DNA of 64,000 nucleotides from Lysobacter sp. 5GHs7-4 (lineage in GTDB: Bacteria; Pseudomonadota; Gammaproteobacteria; Xanthomonadales; Xanthomonadaceae): positions 948,001 to 1,012,000 of the forward strand of contig NZ_CP089924.1 of the NCBI RefSeq assembly GCF_021284765.1, written 5' to 3'. The notes under the pieces were generated by a model. The model was not told the origin of the DNA. It did no database searches and saw only the letters and a program-made list of their open reading frames with translations. This document shows positions 1 to 8,590 of the stretch, in pieces; the first letter of the stretch is position 1, and each line of letters starts with the position of its first letter. Made by a program: the position numbers and the translations under genes.

Positions 1-1464
1 CAGGCGCGCGCGCGCGAGGCCGACCTGGCCGCGGTGAGCGCGCGCGAAGCCGCACGCGCGGCCACCCGCACGGCCAAGGACAAGCAGGCCGAACTGGAGG
101 CGCTGGGCGACGAGAAGCCGAGCAAGGCCGAACTCGCCGCCGCGCGCCGCGCCGTGGCCAGCGCCACCAAGGCCGCCGACGCCGCCACCGCACAAGCGCG
201 CCGCGCCGCCGAAGCCGCCACCGCCGCGCGCGCCGCCGCCGAGGAAGCGCAGGAAGAGGCCAGCGACGCGTCCGTGGCCGAGGACATGCGCGACACCGGC
301 AACGCCTTCGTGCCCGCCGCCAACGACAACGTCTGCGCGCTCAGCGGCCGCAACGTCGCCGCGGTGGTGCGACGCCTGGCCACCGACGGCGTTAGCGCCA
401 ACGACGCCTGGCTGGCCAGCCGCATCCAGAACGTCTACGACATGCAGACCGGCGTGGTCTCCGGCGCGCCTCCCTCGGCCATGGAAATCATGCTGCCGGA
501 CCTGGAAGCGGCCACCGACGTCGAGATCATCAAGGAGAACCTGCATGCGGTGCAGGCGATCTACTTCGCCTACATGCTGGAAGAGATGCGCATGCCGCAG
601 GTGGTCGAACGCATCGTCGAGCTGTTCCGCGCCGGGCTGCTGCCGCTGGGCCGCGGCAAGGCCGGCGACTACCTGTTCAACTACTACAAGAAGTCCGGCG
701 AGCGCATCACCGAGGGCGAGCGCCGCGACCTGTACATGCGCGTGTTCGGCGCCCCCGGCGGCGATCCCAACAGCAACCAGCCAAACCGCGACTTCAACGA
801 GCTGTGGCTGCGCTTCGTGTCGGCGGTGTCCTCGTTCGGTCGCCAGGTCAGCGTCGACCGGCTCCTGCGCAGCAACATCCCGGTGGCGGTCTCGCAGGAA
901 CAGGTGCGCAAGGCCGGCTACGACCTGGGCGCCAATCTGTCGCTCAACGGCTACGGCATCGCCTATTTCGCCGCGACCGAGCTGCAGCAGATGATCCTGG
1001 AGTTCCGCGATCAGCTCAGCGATCCGGAGATCCGCGGCGCCTTCGGCGCGCGCGACCTGTGGCAGGTGATCGACCAGGTCAACGCCAACTACCTGGGCGG
1101 CACCCGCAACACCCATCGCTATCGCACCCAGGCCCGCGCCGGCGCGGTGATCATCCGCTGGATCGCCAACAACCACCAGCGCCTGAGCGGCCGTTTCGGC
1201 GAGGTGATCTCGCTGTCCGCGCTGACCAATCCGCAGCTGCGCGGCAGCGACCAGCCCACGGTCGATCCCAACGACTGGGATCTGCTGCAGGCCTGCGAGC
1301 AATGGCTGGCGGTGGGCGGCGTGCAGGACGACAGCGTCGAGCACTACTCGCAGTCGACCGAATCGCCGGTCATCACCAGCAAGCCGATCGAGATGCCCGC
1401 GTTCGCGCGCGAAACGATCGATTCGCTCACCGGCGGCCTCAACGGCTCGATGCCGTTGATGTGA
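1..1464 (+). CDS. Uncharacterised family A protein A1, 5' end outside window
   Basis: I do not recognise a named family. The frame is open from base 1; the first in-window start candidate is a GTG at 34 without a Shine-Dalgarno, so the true start probably lies upstream. The first ~90 visible residues are Ala-rich with many Lys, Arg and Glu and look like a long helix or coiled coil. The remaining ~380 residues look globular and mostly helical. The C-terminal half is paralogous to the product at 5331-6221: both have a 'ERxxxxxRV' segment, a '(R/N)(D/S)LWQ(V/L)' segment, an Ala-Gly-containing segment followed by '(I/L)(R/L)W(I/L)A', and finish with 'AxxWL'. It ends 41 bp before the next gene and is the first visible member of a six-gene operon. 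No signal peptide or membrane span is seen in the visible part. Confidence 0.75.
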   Translation, partial: QARAREADLAAVSAREAARAATRTAKDKQAELEALGDEKPSKAELAAARRAVASATKAADAATAQARRAAEAATAARAAAEEAQEEASDASVAEDMRDTGNAFVPAANDNVCALSGRNVAAVVRRLATDGVSANDAWLASRIQNVYDMQTGVVSGAPPSAMEIMLPDLEAATDVEIIKENLHAVQAIYFAYMLEEMRMPQVVERIVELFRAGLLPLGRGKAGDYLFNYYKKSGERITEGERRDLYMRVFGAPGGDPNSNQPNRDFNELWLRFVSAVSSFGRQVSVDRLLRSNIPVAVSQEQVRKAGYDLGANLSLNGYGIAYFAATELQQMILEFRDQLSDPEIRGAFGARDLWQVIDQVNANYLGGTRNTHRYRTQARAGAVIIRWIANNHQRLSGRFGEVISLSALTNPQLRGSDQPTVDPNDWDLLQACEQWLAVGGVQDDSVEHYSQSTESPVITSKPIEMPAFARETIDSLTGGLNGSMPLM

Positions 1465-1505
1465 TCGCGCCCACCGCCGCCTGAATCCCCAACGGGAGTA
1501 ACGCA

Positions 1506-2564
1506 ATGAACCAGCCCCCGAGCAACCACGGCAAGCAACCCATGGCGACGCACGTCAAGCGTTCGCTCGCCACCGCCGCGCGCGCCCTGGGCACGCGCGA
1601 TCCCCTGCCGTACCTGGATTCGCTGATCGACCGCACTTTCCGCCTGCCCGACGACGACGTCTCCTACGCCCGCAACGCGCTCACGCCCGGCGCGGTGCCG
1701 TACGAGCCCTCGTTCTCGGAGACCGAGCCGGACACGCTGCGCTTCACCATCGAACCGCTGGGCCCCGGCGCCGCGCCGGTGGCCCGGCGCGACGAGGCCA
1801 CGCGCGAGATGCGCCGGCTGGTGCAGCCGGTGTTCGGGCGCGACGCGCTGCGCTGGTTCGATTCGCGTAGCGAGGAATGGCGCGGTTTCGGCGGCCTGAG
1901 TTGGATGAACTACGGCGCCTGGTTCGGCAGCGCCTTCGACGAGGACGGCCTGTACGCGGCCAAGATCTATTACGAGCTGTTGCCGACCCAGATCGAAGCG
2001 CTGTCGCCGGGTCTGGGCCTGCTGACGCGGCAGGTGATGGCGGAAATGCCCAGCCTGATGCCGATCTTCACCTCGATCGGCTGCAAGCGCGACAGCGGCA
2101 GCCAGCGCGTGACCTTCCTGCATCGCGGCAAGCTGCAGGTGTCCGCACTGGGTCCGATGATGAACCGGCTCGGCATCGGCCATCAGCTGCCCAGCCTGAT
2201 GCGCATCGTCGGCGTCGCTCTGGGCGGGCGTTTCGACCTGCCCGACGGCGGCGTGCTGGTGGGCGTGCGCGAGGCGCCGAACGGCGCCGAGCTCAAGCTG
2301 GAGATCCTGCTGGCGGCGATTCCCGACCTGCCGGCGCGGTTCCTGGACCTGCTCAAGCTGGGTCTGGCCGAGCGGCCGCGACAACTGGCGGCGCTGTCGC
2401 GCTGGCTGGAAGCCTTCGGCATGGAGGAAGCGCGCGAGCAAGGTCATTTCTCGGTGCTCAGCATCCGCGTCAATCCCAGCTCGCCGGCGCGCATCAGCCT
2501 GTACGTGCGGCCGATCGAATTCGAGATGCGCGACAGCATCGAGGAAGCGCGCTTGCTGCAGTAA
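1506..2564 (+). CDS. Uncharacterised protein B of the 1-7.7 kb operon
   Basis: A 352-residue protein that I cannot assign to a family. ATG 1506 is preceded by GGGAG at a good distance; a second ATG at 1542 would drop 12 residues. It looks cytoplasmic, with no signal peptide or membrane helix. Alternating aromatic/charged strands (for example 'KIYYELLP' near residue 155 and 'SLYVRPIEFE' near the C-terminus) give a beta-rich impression distantly reminiscent of barrel-type aromatic prenyltransferases, but this is only a resemblance in a few short strings and not a functional call. It has no paralogue in the window, unlike its neighbours, and sits 41 bp after A1 and 120 bp before C1. Confidence 0.75.
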   Translation: MNQPPSNHGKQPMATHVKRSLATAARALGTRDPLPYLDSLIDRTFRLPDDDVSYARNALTPGAVPYEPSFSETEPDTLRFTIEPLGPGAAPVARRDEATREMRRLVQPVFGRDALRWFDSRSEEWRGFGGLSWMNYGAWFGSAFDEDGLYAAKIYYELLPTQIEALSPGLGLLTRQVMAEMPSLMPIFTSIGCKRDSGSQRVTFLHRGKLQVSALGPMMNRLGIGHQLPSLMRIVGVALGGRFDLPDGGVLVGVREAPNGAELKLEILLAAIPDLPARFLDLLKLGLAERPRQLAALSRWLEAFGMEEAREQGHFSVLSIRVNPSSPARISLYVRPIEFEMRDSIEEARLLQ

Positions 2565-2684
2565 CACGAACGGGCGTGGCGATGGCGCGCGCCCCTGGGC
2601 GCAGGCGTCTTCGGTTGTTGATCGGCGGATCGGGACGTTCCGACGCCGGACTTTGCACAGACGTATCGAGACGGAGCCATAGCC

Positions 2685-4037
2685 ATGTCAGCCGCTGTCA
2701 GATCCGCGATCTTCCCGCCTGCCGCGCGCGCCGCCGACCCCGGCACGGCGCCGGTGGCCAGCCGCGAAACCCACGAATCCGCGCGCTTGGCCGTGCGCGA
2801 GCTGCTGCAAAGCAGCCAGGCCTTCCATGAACTCGCGCCGGACAAGCGCGAAGCCTTGGCGCAGGGCCTGGTGCGCATCGGCAGCTACCTGGCCGAGCCC
2901 GGCATCAAGCTCAAGCCCGACGAACAGAGCCCGCAGGTGCGCGCGCTGGCCAACGAAGGCCTGTCGCGGGTCAGCCAGCGCGGCAGCAACACCGACCAGG
3001 ACGGCAAGTTCACCGCCCAGAGCGCGCGCGAAGGCGCGGCCGTGGCCGGCGCCTTGCTGCGCGAGGTCAATTTTCCGGAGTTCTGCGCCGGCCTGATCAA
3101 CGGCGTGTTCCATTCCATCGTGCAAAGCTCGATCGAGCAGATGGAGGCCTACGCCAAGCTGGTCGCCGACGTCTCCAAGAGCCTCAACCAGTTCCGCGAC
3201 GACAACACCACCCAGAACCAGGGCCGCGACCATCTGGTCGAGCAGTTCCCGGACATGTTCCAGCTGAGCATGGACACCGGCGAATTCGGTGGAATGGGCA
3301 GTTTCGGCGACGAGAGCGCCGCGCCGCCCGGTCCGCGCGTGACCTTGCGCGAGGGTGTCGACGAGCGCGCGGCGGTGGCGCGGCTCAACAGCTCGTTGCC
3401 GCTGGACAAGCCCATCGAACGCCTCGACGACGAACTGATCGAGGCCGTGCTGGTGCCGGCCGCGCGCACCCAGGTCGCGACCGGCCGCCAGCAGTTGCTG
3501 GCGACGATGGTGATGCTGGGCATCAACCGCATCGTGGTCACCGACGGCAAGATCTCGGCCAAGGTCATGTACGACTTCCAGGCCCGCGACAACATGTCGT
3601 TCCGCAAGAGCGCGCAGCAGTTCGACTACGGCGATCAGTACGCGACCACCTCCAGCGGCGATTACGAGGGCAGCTCCGAGGGCGGCGAGCGCAGCAGTTC
3701 CTACAGCAAGGACGCCGGCTACCAGAGCAGCAACCGCGACGCCAGCTACTACTCCAAGGGCACCTACAAGACCACCGCGCAGCCGGTGCTGAAGATGGCC
3801 TCGGCCTCGCAGACCACCATTGATGCCAGCCTGCAGACCAAGGCCAGCCTGGCCGGCACGATGGAGGTCAACTTCAAGAGCGACTACCTGCCGCTGGAGA
3901 AGCTGGCCAATCCCGAATCCATCGCCGCGATCCAGATGAACGCGCAGCCGGGCATGGTCAAGACCCTGGCCGGGCGTCCGCCCGCGCAGGGCGCGCAGGC
4001 CGCGGCGCCGGCGACCACACCGCCGGCCACGCGTTGA
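2685..4037 (+). CDS. Uncharacterised family C protein C1
   Basis: A 450-residue protein, one of three paralogues (with 4063-5319 and 6223-7740). GGAG lies 8 nt before ATG 2685. The shared architecture is: an N-terminal helical block with 'LL(Q/E)SS' followed about 25 residues later by 'VR(I/V)xSY'; a block 'FPxFxxxLI(N/Q)xVFxxIVxxSIxQM'; a short block around 'RQQLL(A/S)(T/S)MV(M/I)LGINRIVVTDG'; then a Ser/Tyr/Gln-rich variable insertion (here about residues 300-380, with repeated 'SS', 'YS' and 'DY'); and a C-terminal 'NFKSDYLPLEKLA' block. The tail is Ala/Pro-rich. No signal peptide, membrane helix or enzyme motif is recognisable. The strong conservation of the IVVTDG and NFKSDY blocks against a variable low-complexity loop suggests a structural or assembling protein; that is inference. 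Confidence 0.75.
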   Translation: MSAAVRSAIFPPAARAADPGTAPVASRETHESARLAVRELLQSSQAFHELAPDKREALAQGLVRIGSYLAEPGIKLKPDEQSPQVRALANEGLSRVSQRGSNTDQDGKFTAQSAREGAAVAGALLREVNFPEFCAGLINGVFHSIVQSSIEQMEAYAKLVADVSKSLNQFRDDNTTQNQGRDHLVEQFPDMFQLSMDTGEFGGMGSFGDESAAPPGPRVTLREGVDERAAVARLNSSLPLDKPIERLDDELIEAVLVPAARTQVATGRQQLLATMVMLGINRIVVTDGKISAKVMYDFQARDNMSFRKSAQQFDYGDQYATTSSGDYEGSSEGGERSSSYSKDAGYQSSNRDASYYSKGTYKTTAQPVLKMASASQTTIDASLQTKASLAGTMEVNFKSDYLPLEKLANPESIAAIQMNAQPGMVKTLAGRPPAQGAQAAAPATTPPATR

Positions 4038-4062
4038 GGCGGCGACCAACGGAGCGATGGCC

Positions 4063-5319
4063 ATGAGCGACCCCGTGCGCAGCGCAGCCGCCCCGCCGTC
4101 GTGGCTGGACGACGACACCCTGTCGGCCGTGCGCCCGCAGGTGCGGCGCCTGCTCGAATCCTCGCCGGGCTTCCGCGAACTGCCGGTGGCCGAACAACAG
4201 GAGCTGGCGCGCAACATGGTGCGCGTGGCCTCCTACATGAGCAATCCCGACGGCCTGGCCAAGCAGGAACTCACGCCGGGGCAGGGCATCCTGGCCAAGG
4301 GCCAGTCCAGCCGGGACGGCCTGGCGCGCGCGCTGGCCGGCGAAGTCGATCAGGCCAAGGGCAAGGCCTCCGACAAGATCGGCACCTTCGCCGGCAGCGA
4401 CTTCAAGGCCGGCTCGGTCGAGCAGGGCGCCGACAACTTCAAGAAATACCTGGGCTCGGTGGATTTTCCCGCCTTCGTCGGCGGCCTGATCCAGAACGTG
4501 TTCCAGGCCATCGTCAACGCCTCGATCCAGCAGATGAACGCCTACGGCGAATTGCTCAAATCGGTGGCGCAGACCGTCGACCAGTTCGCCGCCGACAACA
4601 TCAGCCTCAACAATGCGCGCGATTGGCTGGTCGATCGCTTCCCCGGCGACCTGGGCATCGACACCAGCGATTCCGAGGGCGCAGGCCCGCGCCTGGCCAA
4701 CATCAACGAAGACGACGACCAGGCCGCGCTGGCGCGCATCAACGCCGAACTGCAGATCGCCGATCCGATTACCGATATCTCCGACGCCGACCAGGAGGCG
4801 CGCCTGACCCAGGCCGCGCGTCTGCAGATGGCGCGCAGCCGCCAGCAACTGCTGTCGTCGATGGTGATCCTGGGCATCAACCGCATCGTCGTCACCGACG
4901 GCGCGATCAACGCCAAGGTCGTGTTCGACTTCCGCGCCAGCGACGAGGCCTCGCGCTCGGCCGGCGCCTCGCTGTACGACAGCCAGTCCAGCATGAACCG
5001 CAACCGCAGCGCGGCTGGCGTGCATTTCGGCTGGGGCGCGGCGGGCTCGGTCAACGAGAACGTGCAGCGCCACATGACCACGGTGTCCTCGTCGGTCAGC
5101 GAGGACTCCGAGTCCAAGCAGGACATGAAGGCCAAGCTCACCGGCGAGGTGCGGGTGAACTTCAAGTCGGACTACTTCCCGATGGAGAAGCTGGCCTCGC
5201 CGGCGATGATCGCCGCGATCCAGGGCAACTCCACCCCGGTCGATCCCAACTACGTGCCCGGTGCGCGCGGCGCGGGCGGCGGTGCCGCCGGCGGCGCCCA
5301 GGGCAGCGGCAATCGCTGA
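4063..5319 (+). CDS. Uncharacterised family C protein C2
   Basis: A 418-residue paralogue of C1. There are two in-frame ATGs, 4057 and 4063. I chose 4063 because the GGAG at 4051-4054 is then 8 nt away, exactly as in C1, and because the N-terminus (MSDPVRSA) then lines up with that of C1 (MSAAVRSA); from 4057 the spacing would be only 2 nt. It carries the same blocks as C1: 'LLESSPGFREL', 'FPAFVGGLIQNVFQAIV', 'RQQLLSSMVILGINRIVVTDG', a Ser-rich insertion near residues 290-350, and 'NFKSDYFPMEKLA' near the end. The last 20 residues are Gly/Ala-rich. It starts 25 bp after C1 and ends 11 bp before A2, so the three are surely co-transcribed. Confidence 0.75.
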   Translation: MSDPVRSAAAPPSWLDDDTLSAVRPQVRRLLESSPGFRELPVAEQQELARNMVRVASYMSNPDGLAKQELTPGQGILAKGQSSRDGLARALAGEVDQAKGKASDKIGTFAGSDFKAGSVEQGADNFKKYLGSVDFPAFVGGLIQNVFQAIVNASIQQMNAYGELLKSVAQTVDQFAADNISLNNARDWLVDRFPGDLGIDTSDSEGAGPRLANINEDDDQAALARINAELQIADPITDISDADQEARLTQAARLQMARSRQQLLSSMVILGINRIVVTDGAINAKVVFDFRASDEASRSAGASLYDSQSSMNRNRSAAGVHFGWGAAGSVNENVQRHMTTVSSSVSEDSESKQDMKAKLTGEVRVNFKSDYFPMEKLASPAMIAAIQGNSTPVDPNYVPGARGAGGGAAGGAQGSGNR

Positions 5320-5330
5320 GGGCGACGCGC

Positions 5331-6221
5331 ATGCGCCTGGCCCCGCCGCCGCCGGACATCCGCATCGGCCCGCGCCACGAGCACGAGCCGCTGCTGCGCG
5401 CCCTGTCGCTGTCGCTGTCGGCGCTGGAACGCCAGGCCGCGCTCGCGCTGTCGCTGTCGACCGATCCGCTGGAGGGCGCGATCGACCTGCCGCCGGGCGC
5501 GCCCAACGCGATGGACCGCGCCCAGCTGCAGGCCGCCGCGCCGCTGTACTTCGCCGCCGAACTGGAGGCCGCCGGCCTGCTGCCGACGGCCGAACAGATC
5601 GCCGGCCTGTTCGCCAGCGGCGCGATCACCCAGCCGCTGGGTCCGGGTGCGCAGCTGATCAACGCGTTTTGGCGCGCGCGCCGCGAGCGCCTGGACGCCA
5701 ACGAGCGCCAGGCGATCTTTGCGCGCGTGATCGAAACGCCGTACTTCGACCGTTTGATGGCGGGCCTGTGCGAGGCCATCGTCGCCCAGGCCGACGGCGG
5801 CGATCTGCGCGAGCGCGTCGCGCTGGAGACCGCCTGCGGATCGCTGGGCGAGTTCCTGGCGCTGCGCGTGGACCCGATGGCCACGCTGGCCGCGCGCGAC
5901 ATCGTCGACAACATCAATCGGGCGCTGGGCTTCCTGCGCGACCGCATGCTGCAGGCCGCGTTCGGAGTGAACTCGCTGTGGCAGCTGGTCGCGGTCGCCG
6001 GCGCCCAGCAGGGACGCAGCGCCAGCGCCGTCCAGCGGCGCGTCGACCAGGGCCGCGCCGGGCAGACCGTGCTGCTGTGGCTGGCCGAACATTACGCCGA
6101 CAGCGCGCCGCAGATCGCGACGGACGATTTCGAGCTGATCGGTTCGGCTCAGCGCTGGCTGTCCGGACGCGACACCGCGCCTGCGGCCGTGGCGCCGCCG
6201 GCCCTGTCCGCGGCGGCCTGA
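5331..6221 (+). CDS. Uncharacterised family A protein A2
   Basis: A 296-residue protein beginning at ATG 5331, 11 bp after C2. The reading frame is open far upstream, but that part overlaps C2 in another frame and is a shadow. It is a shorter paralogue of A1 that lacks the long Ala-rich helix of A1. Shared landmarks are a 'LDANERQ' segment near residue 122 matching 'ITEGERR' in A1, 'NSLWQLV' matching 'RDLWQVI', 'LLWLAEHYA' matching 'IRWIANNHQ', and a terminal 'SAQRWL' matching 'ACEQWL'. The protein looks all-helical, with no signal sequence and no catalytic motif I recognise. Its stop is 1 bp from the start of C3, suggesting translational coupling. Confidence 0.7.
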   Translation: MRLAPPPPDIRIGPRHEHEPLLRALSLSLSALERQAALALSLSTDPLEGAIDLPPGAPNAMDRAQLQAAAPLYFAAELEAAGLLPTAEQIAGLFASGAITQPLGPGAQLINAFWRARRERLDANERQAIFARVIETPYFDRLMAGLCEAIVAQADGGDLRERVALETACGSLGEFLALRVDPMATLAARDIVDNINRALGFLRDRMLQAAFGVNSLWQLVAVAGAQQGRSASAVQRRVDQGRAGQTVLLWLAEHYADSAPQIATDDFELIGSAQRWLSGRDTAPAAVAPPALSAAA

Positions 6222-6222
6222 T

Positions 6223-7740
6223 ATGAACGCCGTCGCCGCCCGCGCCGCCGTGCCCGCGCCGGCTGCCGCGTCGCCGCCGCCGCCGTGGATCCGCAGCGCC
6301 GTGCGCGAAGTGCTCGAGCGCTCGCCCAACTACCGCACCCTGTCGGACCTGGACCGACAGTCGCTGGCGCGTTCGATGGTGCGGGTGTCGGCGCTGGCGG
6401 CCGATCTGATCGCCGAGGAAGGCCAGGCCGAAGACGAGATCGCACAGCGCGCGCAGCCGCTGGCGCGCGCGCAGGACCAGCCGGGATTCGCCGCCGCGGC
6501 CGACCGCGTCGCCGACACCACCCGCAACGTGCTCAACGCGGTGTCGTTTCCGCGCTTCGTGACCGATCTGATCAACGGCGTGTTCAAGGCGATGCTGGAT
6601 TCCAGCTCGCAGCAGATGAACATGTACGTGCAACTGCTCAACAGCGTCTCGGCCTCGGCCGAGGGCTTCGAGCGCAGCCAGTTCAGCATCATCCAGGTGC
6701 GCCAGTGGGTGGCCGAGCACTTCCCGCAGCAGATCGAGTACGAGCAGCCGGAAGAGGGCGAGGAGGTCGATCCCGAGGAGGCCGCGGAAATCCGCCTGCG
6801 CCTGCGCGGCGGCGCGTCCATGCCGACGGCGGAGGAGATCCGCGCGCAATTGGGTATGGAGCCGGAGGAATCGGTCGATGCCAGCAACCCCGAGCAACTG
6901 GTGCCGCTGGCCCGGCGCTACATCGCGCGCCAGCGCCAGCAGATGCTCGCCACCATGGTCATGCTGGGCATGCAGCGCATCGTGATCGACAGCGGCCGCA
7001 TCAACGCCTCGATGCGCTTCCACGTCGACACCCGCAGCGCCGCCAGCGAGGACCGCGGCAGCCAGTTCAACATGAACAACCGCGTGCGCGCGTCCGGCAG
7101 CTTCGGTGTCGGGCCCTGGGGCGCCAGCGCCGAGGTCGAGAACAACATCGGCTACGTTTCGACCCAGCGTTCGCAAAGCTCGGAGGAGATGAACACCGAC
7201 CTGGAGCTCAACTCCTCGGTCGAGCTGAACTTCCGCAGCGATTACCTGCCCTTGAACCAGATGGCCGCGCAGGCCCAGGCCGACCGCATCCGCAACGCCT
7301 CGATCAACCCGACCGCCGAGCCCGACCCCAACGTCGCGCGCAACGCGCGCCTGGCCTCGCAACAGCAGGGCGATCGCGAGCGCCGCACCGCGATGGACAG
7401 CGCGATCGCGACGGCCTCGCGTCCGCCTGCACCCGCCGCCGCGCCTGCGAGCGCACCGGCCGCGGCGCCCGCCGCGGCGCCCGCAACCGCGGCGCGCCCT
7501 GCCACCGCGCCTGCCACGGCACCGGCTACGGCACCTGCGACAGCGCCCGCAACGGCGCCCGCCACTGCGCCAGCGACAGCGCCTGCGACGGCCCCAGCAA
7601 CCGCAGCGCGCCCCGCGACGGCCCCCGCCACCGCGCCGGCGACCGCGCCGGCTACGGCGCCTGCAACCGCACCGGCGACCGCCCCGGCCACGGCGCCGGC
7701 GACTGCACCTGCCACCGCCCCGGCCTCACCCCCGCGCTAG
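6223..7740 (+). CDS. Uncharacterised family C protein C3 with Ala-Pro-Thr repeat tail
   Basis: A 505-residue third copy of family C. ATG 6223 lies 1 bp after the A2 stop, and no other start fits. Residues ~15-390 carry the family blocks: 'LERSPNYRTLSDLDRQSLA', 'FPRFVTDLINGVFKAML', 'QMLATMVMLGMQRIVIDSG' (where C1 and C2 have INRIVVTDG) and 'NFRSDYLPLNQMA'. A Glu-rich insertion around residues 180-215 is unique to this copy. From about residue 400 to the end the protein is a low-complexity tail of Ala, Pro and Thr (see repeat entry). Such tails usually act as flexible spacers or surface extensions. It is the last gene of the operon; a minus-strand terminator from the next gene follows. Confidence 0.75.
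   Translation: MNAVAARAAVPAPAAASPPPPWIRSAVREVLERSPNYRTLSDLDRQSLARSMVRVSALAADLIAEEGQAEDEIAQRAQPLARAQDQPGFAAAADRVADTTRNVLNAVSFPRFVTDLINGVFKAMLDSSSQQMNMYVQLLNSVSASAEGFERSQFSIIQVRQWVAEHFPQQIEYEQPEEGEEVDPEEAAEIRLRLRGGASMPTAEEIRAQLGMEPEESVDASNPEQLVPLARRYIARQRQQMLATMVMLGMQRIVIDSGRINASMRFHVDTRSAASEDRGSQFNMNNRVRASGSFGVGPWGASAEVENNIGYVSTQRSQSSEEMNTDLELNSSVELNFRSDYLPLNQMAAQAQADRIRNASINPTAEPDPNVARNARLASQQQGDRERRTAMDSAIATASRPPAPAAAPASAPAAAPAAAPATAARPATAPATAPATAPATAPATAPATAPATAPATAPATAARPATAPATAPATAPATAPATAPATAPATAPATAPATAPASPPR
7471..7731 (+). repeat. In-frame 12-nt coding repeat (Ala-Thr-Ala-Pro)
   Basis: About twenty imperfect copies of a 12-nt unit encoding Ala-Thr-Ala-Pro, interrupted twice by 'ARPATAPAT'. 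Third codon positions vary freely between copies (gcg, gcc, gca, gct; acg, acc, act, aca) while the amino acids do not, which points to selection on the peptide. The tract stays in frame to the stop. Confidence 0.85.
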
Positions 7741-7753
7741 CGTTCGCCGCGCC

Positions 7754-7784
7754 AAAACGAAAACGCCGCCTCTTGCGGGCGGCG
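7754..7784 (-). terminator. Rho-independent terminator of the TRIC-family gene
   Basis: Read on the minus strand, a 7-bp CGCCGCC/GGCGGCG stem with a 7-nt loop (7764-7784) is followed by TTTTCGTTTT. It lies 29 bp past the stop of the 7813-8430 gene and 13 bp past the convergent C3 stop. Confidence 0.8.
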
Positions 7785-7812
7785 TATCGGCCGGGTGTGG
7801 AGCATTGCGCTC

Positions 7813-8430
7813 TCAGTCCCAATCTTCCTTGTAAACGAACTTGGGCATTTCCCAGTGATAGCGGATCGCCAACATGCGCACGGTGAATCCGATCGTCATC
7901 GCGATGCACATGGCCCCGTCGTGGCTCAAGCCCAGGCGTTGCGCGGCCACGTAGATCAGGCCGGTCAACAGCGAGACCGTGGCGTACAGTTCCTTCTGGA
8001 ACAGCAACGGGATCTGCCCGCACAGCATGTCCCGCAGCACGCCGCCGAAGGTGCCGGTGATCATGCCGCTGATCAGCACGATGAACACCGGAAGTTCCAT
8101 GGTGATGCCCACGTTGCAGCCGATGATGGTGAACACCACCAGCCCCAGCGCATCGAGCACCAGGAAGGCGGTGCGCAGCTTGCGCATGATCGGCGCGACC
8201 ACCGCGGTCAGCAGCGCCGCGCCGATGGTGACGCCCAGGTAGATCGGATGCTCGACCCAGCCCAGCGGATGGTGACCCAGCAACACGTCGCGCAAGGTGC
8301 CGCCGCCCAGCGCGGTGATGCAGGCGATTACGCACACGCCCAGCCAGTCCATGTTGCGACGCCCGGCGACCAGCGCCGCGGTCATGGCCTCGGCCGCGAT
8401 CGCGATCAGATAGGCGATATGCAACAACAT
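7813..8430 (-). CDS. Trimeric intracellular cation channel (TRIC/UPF0126) family membrane protein
   Basis: A 205-residue inner-membrane protein built almost wholly of hydrophobic helices, about seven, in two homologous halves. Each half has the family glycine motif: 'ITALGGGTLRDVLLG' near residue 40 and 'ITGTFGGVLRDMLCG' near residue 125. Bacterial members of this family (YicG-like, formerly UPF0126) form trimeric potassium-permeable channels; the physiological role in bacteria is not settled. Length and both signatures are normal, so the protein is probably intact. It is convergent with C3 and divergent from the epimerase gene at 8591, with about 160 bp between the two starts for both promoters. 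Confidence 0.9.
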   Translation of the reverse strand: MLLHIAYLIAIAAEAMTAALVAGRRNMDWLGVCVIACITALGGGTLRDVLLGHHPLGWVEHPIYLGVTIGAALLTAVVAPIMRKLRTAFLVLDALGLVVFTIIGCNVGITMELPVFIVLISGMITGTFGGVLRDMLCGQIPLLFQKELYATVSLLTGLIYVAAQRLGLSHDGAMCIAMTIGFTVRMLAIRYHWEMPKFVYKEDWD

Positions 8431-8590
8431 GGGCGACGCTCCGTTCCTGCCGCGCGACCGGCGCGGCCGTGGAGTTCATGATGACATCGTCGTCCCGATC
8501 TTGGCCGCCGCACATGGCGGCGGCGTCTGCGATGGGGGACAATGCCGTCCACGGGACGCCGTCGCGTCCCGCGCCTTGCGGAACGCTCCC

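Noticed and set aside
1506..2564. An aromatic prenyltransferase call for protein B
   Set aside because: Only two short strand-like strings resemble the barrel family; no diphosphate-binding Lys/Tyr pattern could be traced across the protein.
4101..5330. Upstream 410 codons in frame with A2
   Set aside because: This part overlaps C2 in a different frame and has no homology to A1; the real A2 starts at 5331.
7471..7731. A CRISPR array
   Set aside because: Units are 12 nt, contiguous, in frame and encode Ala-Thr-Ala-Pro; there are no spacers and no cas genes.
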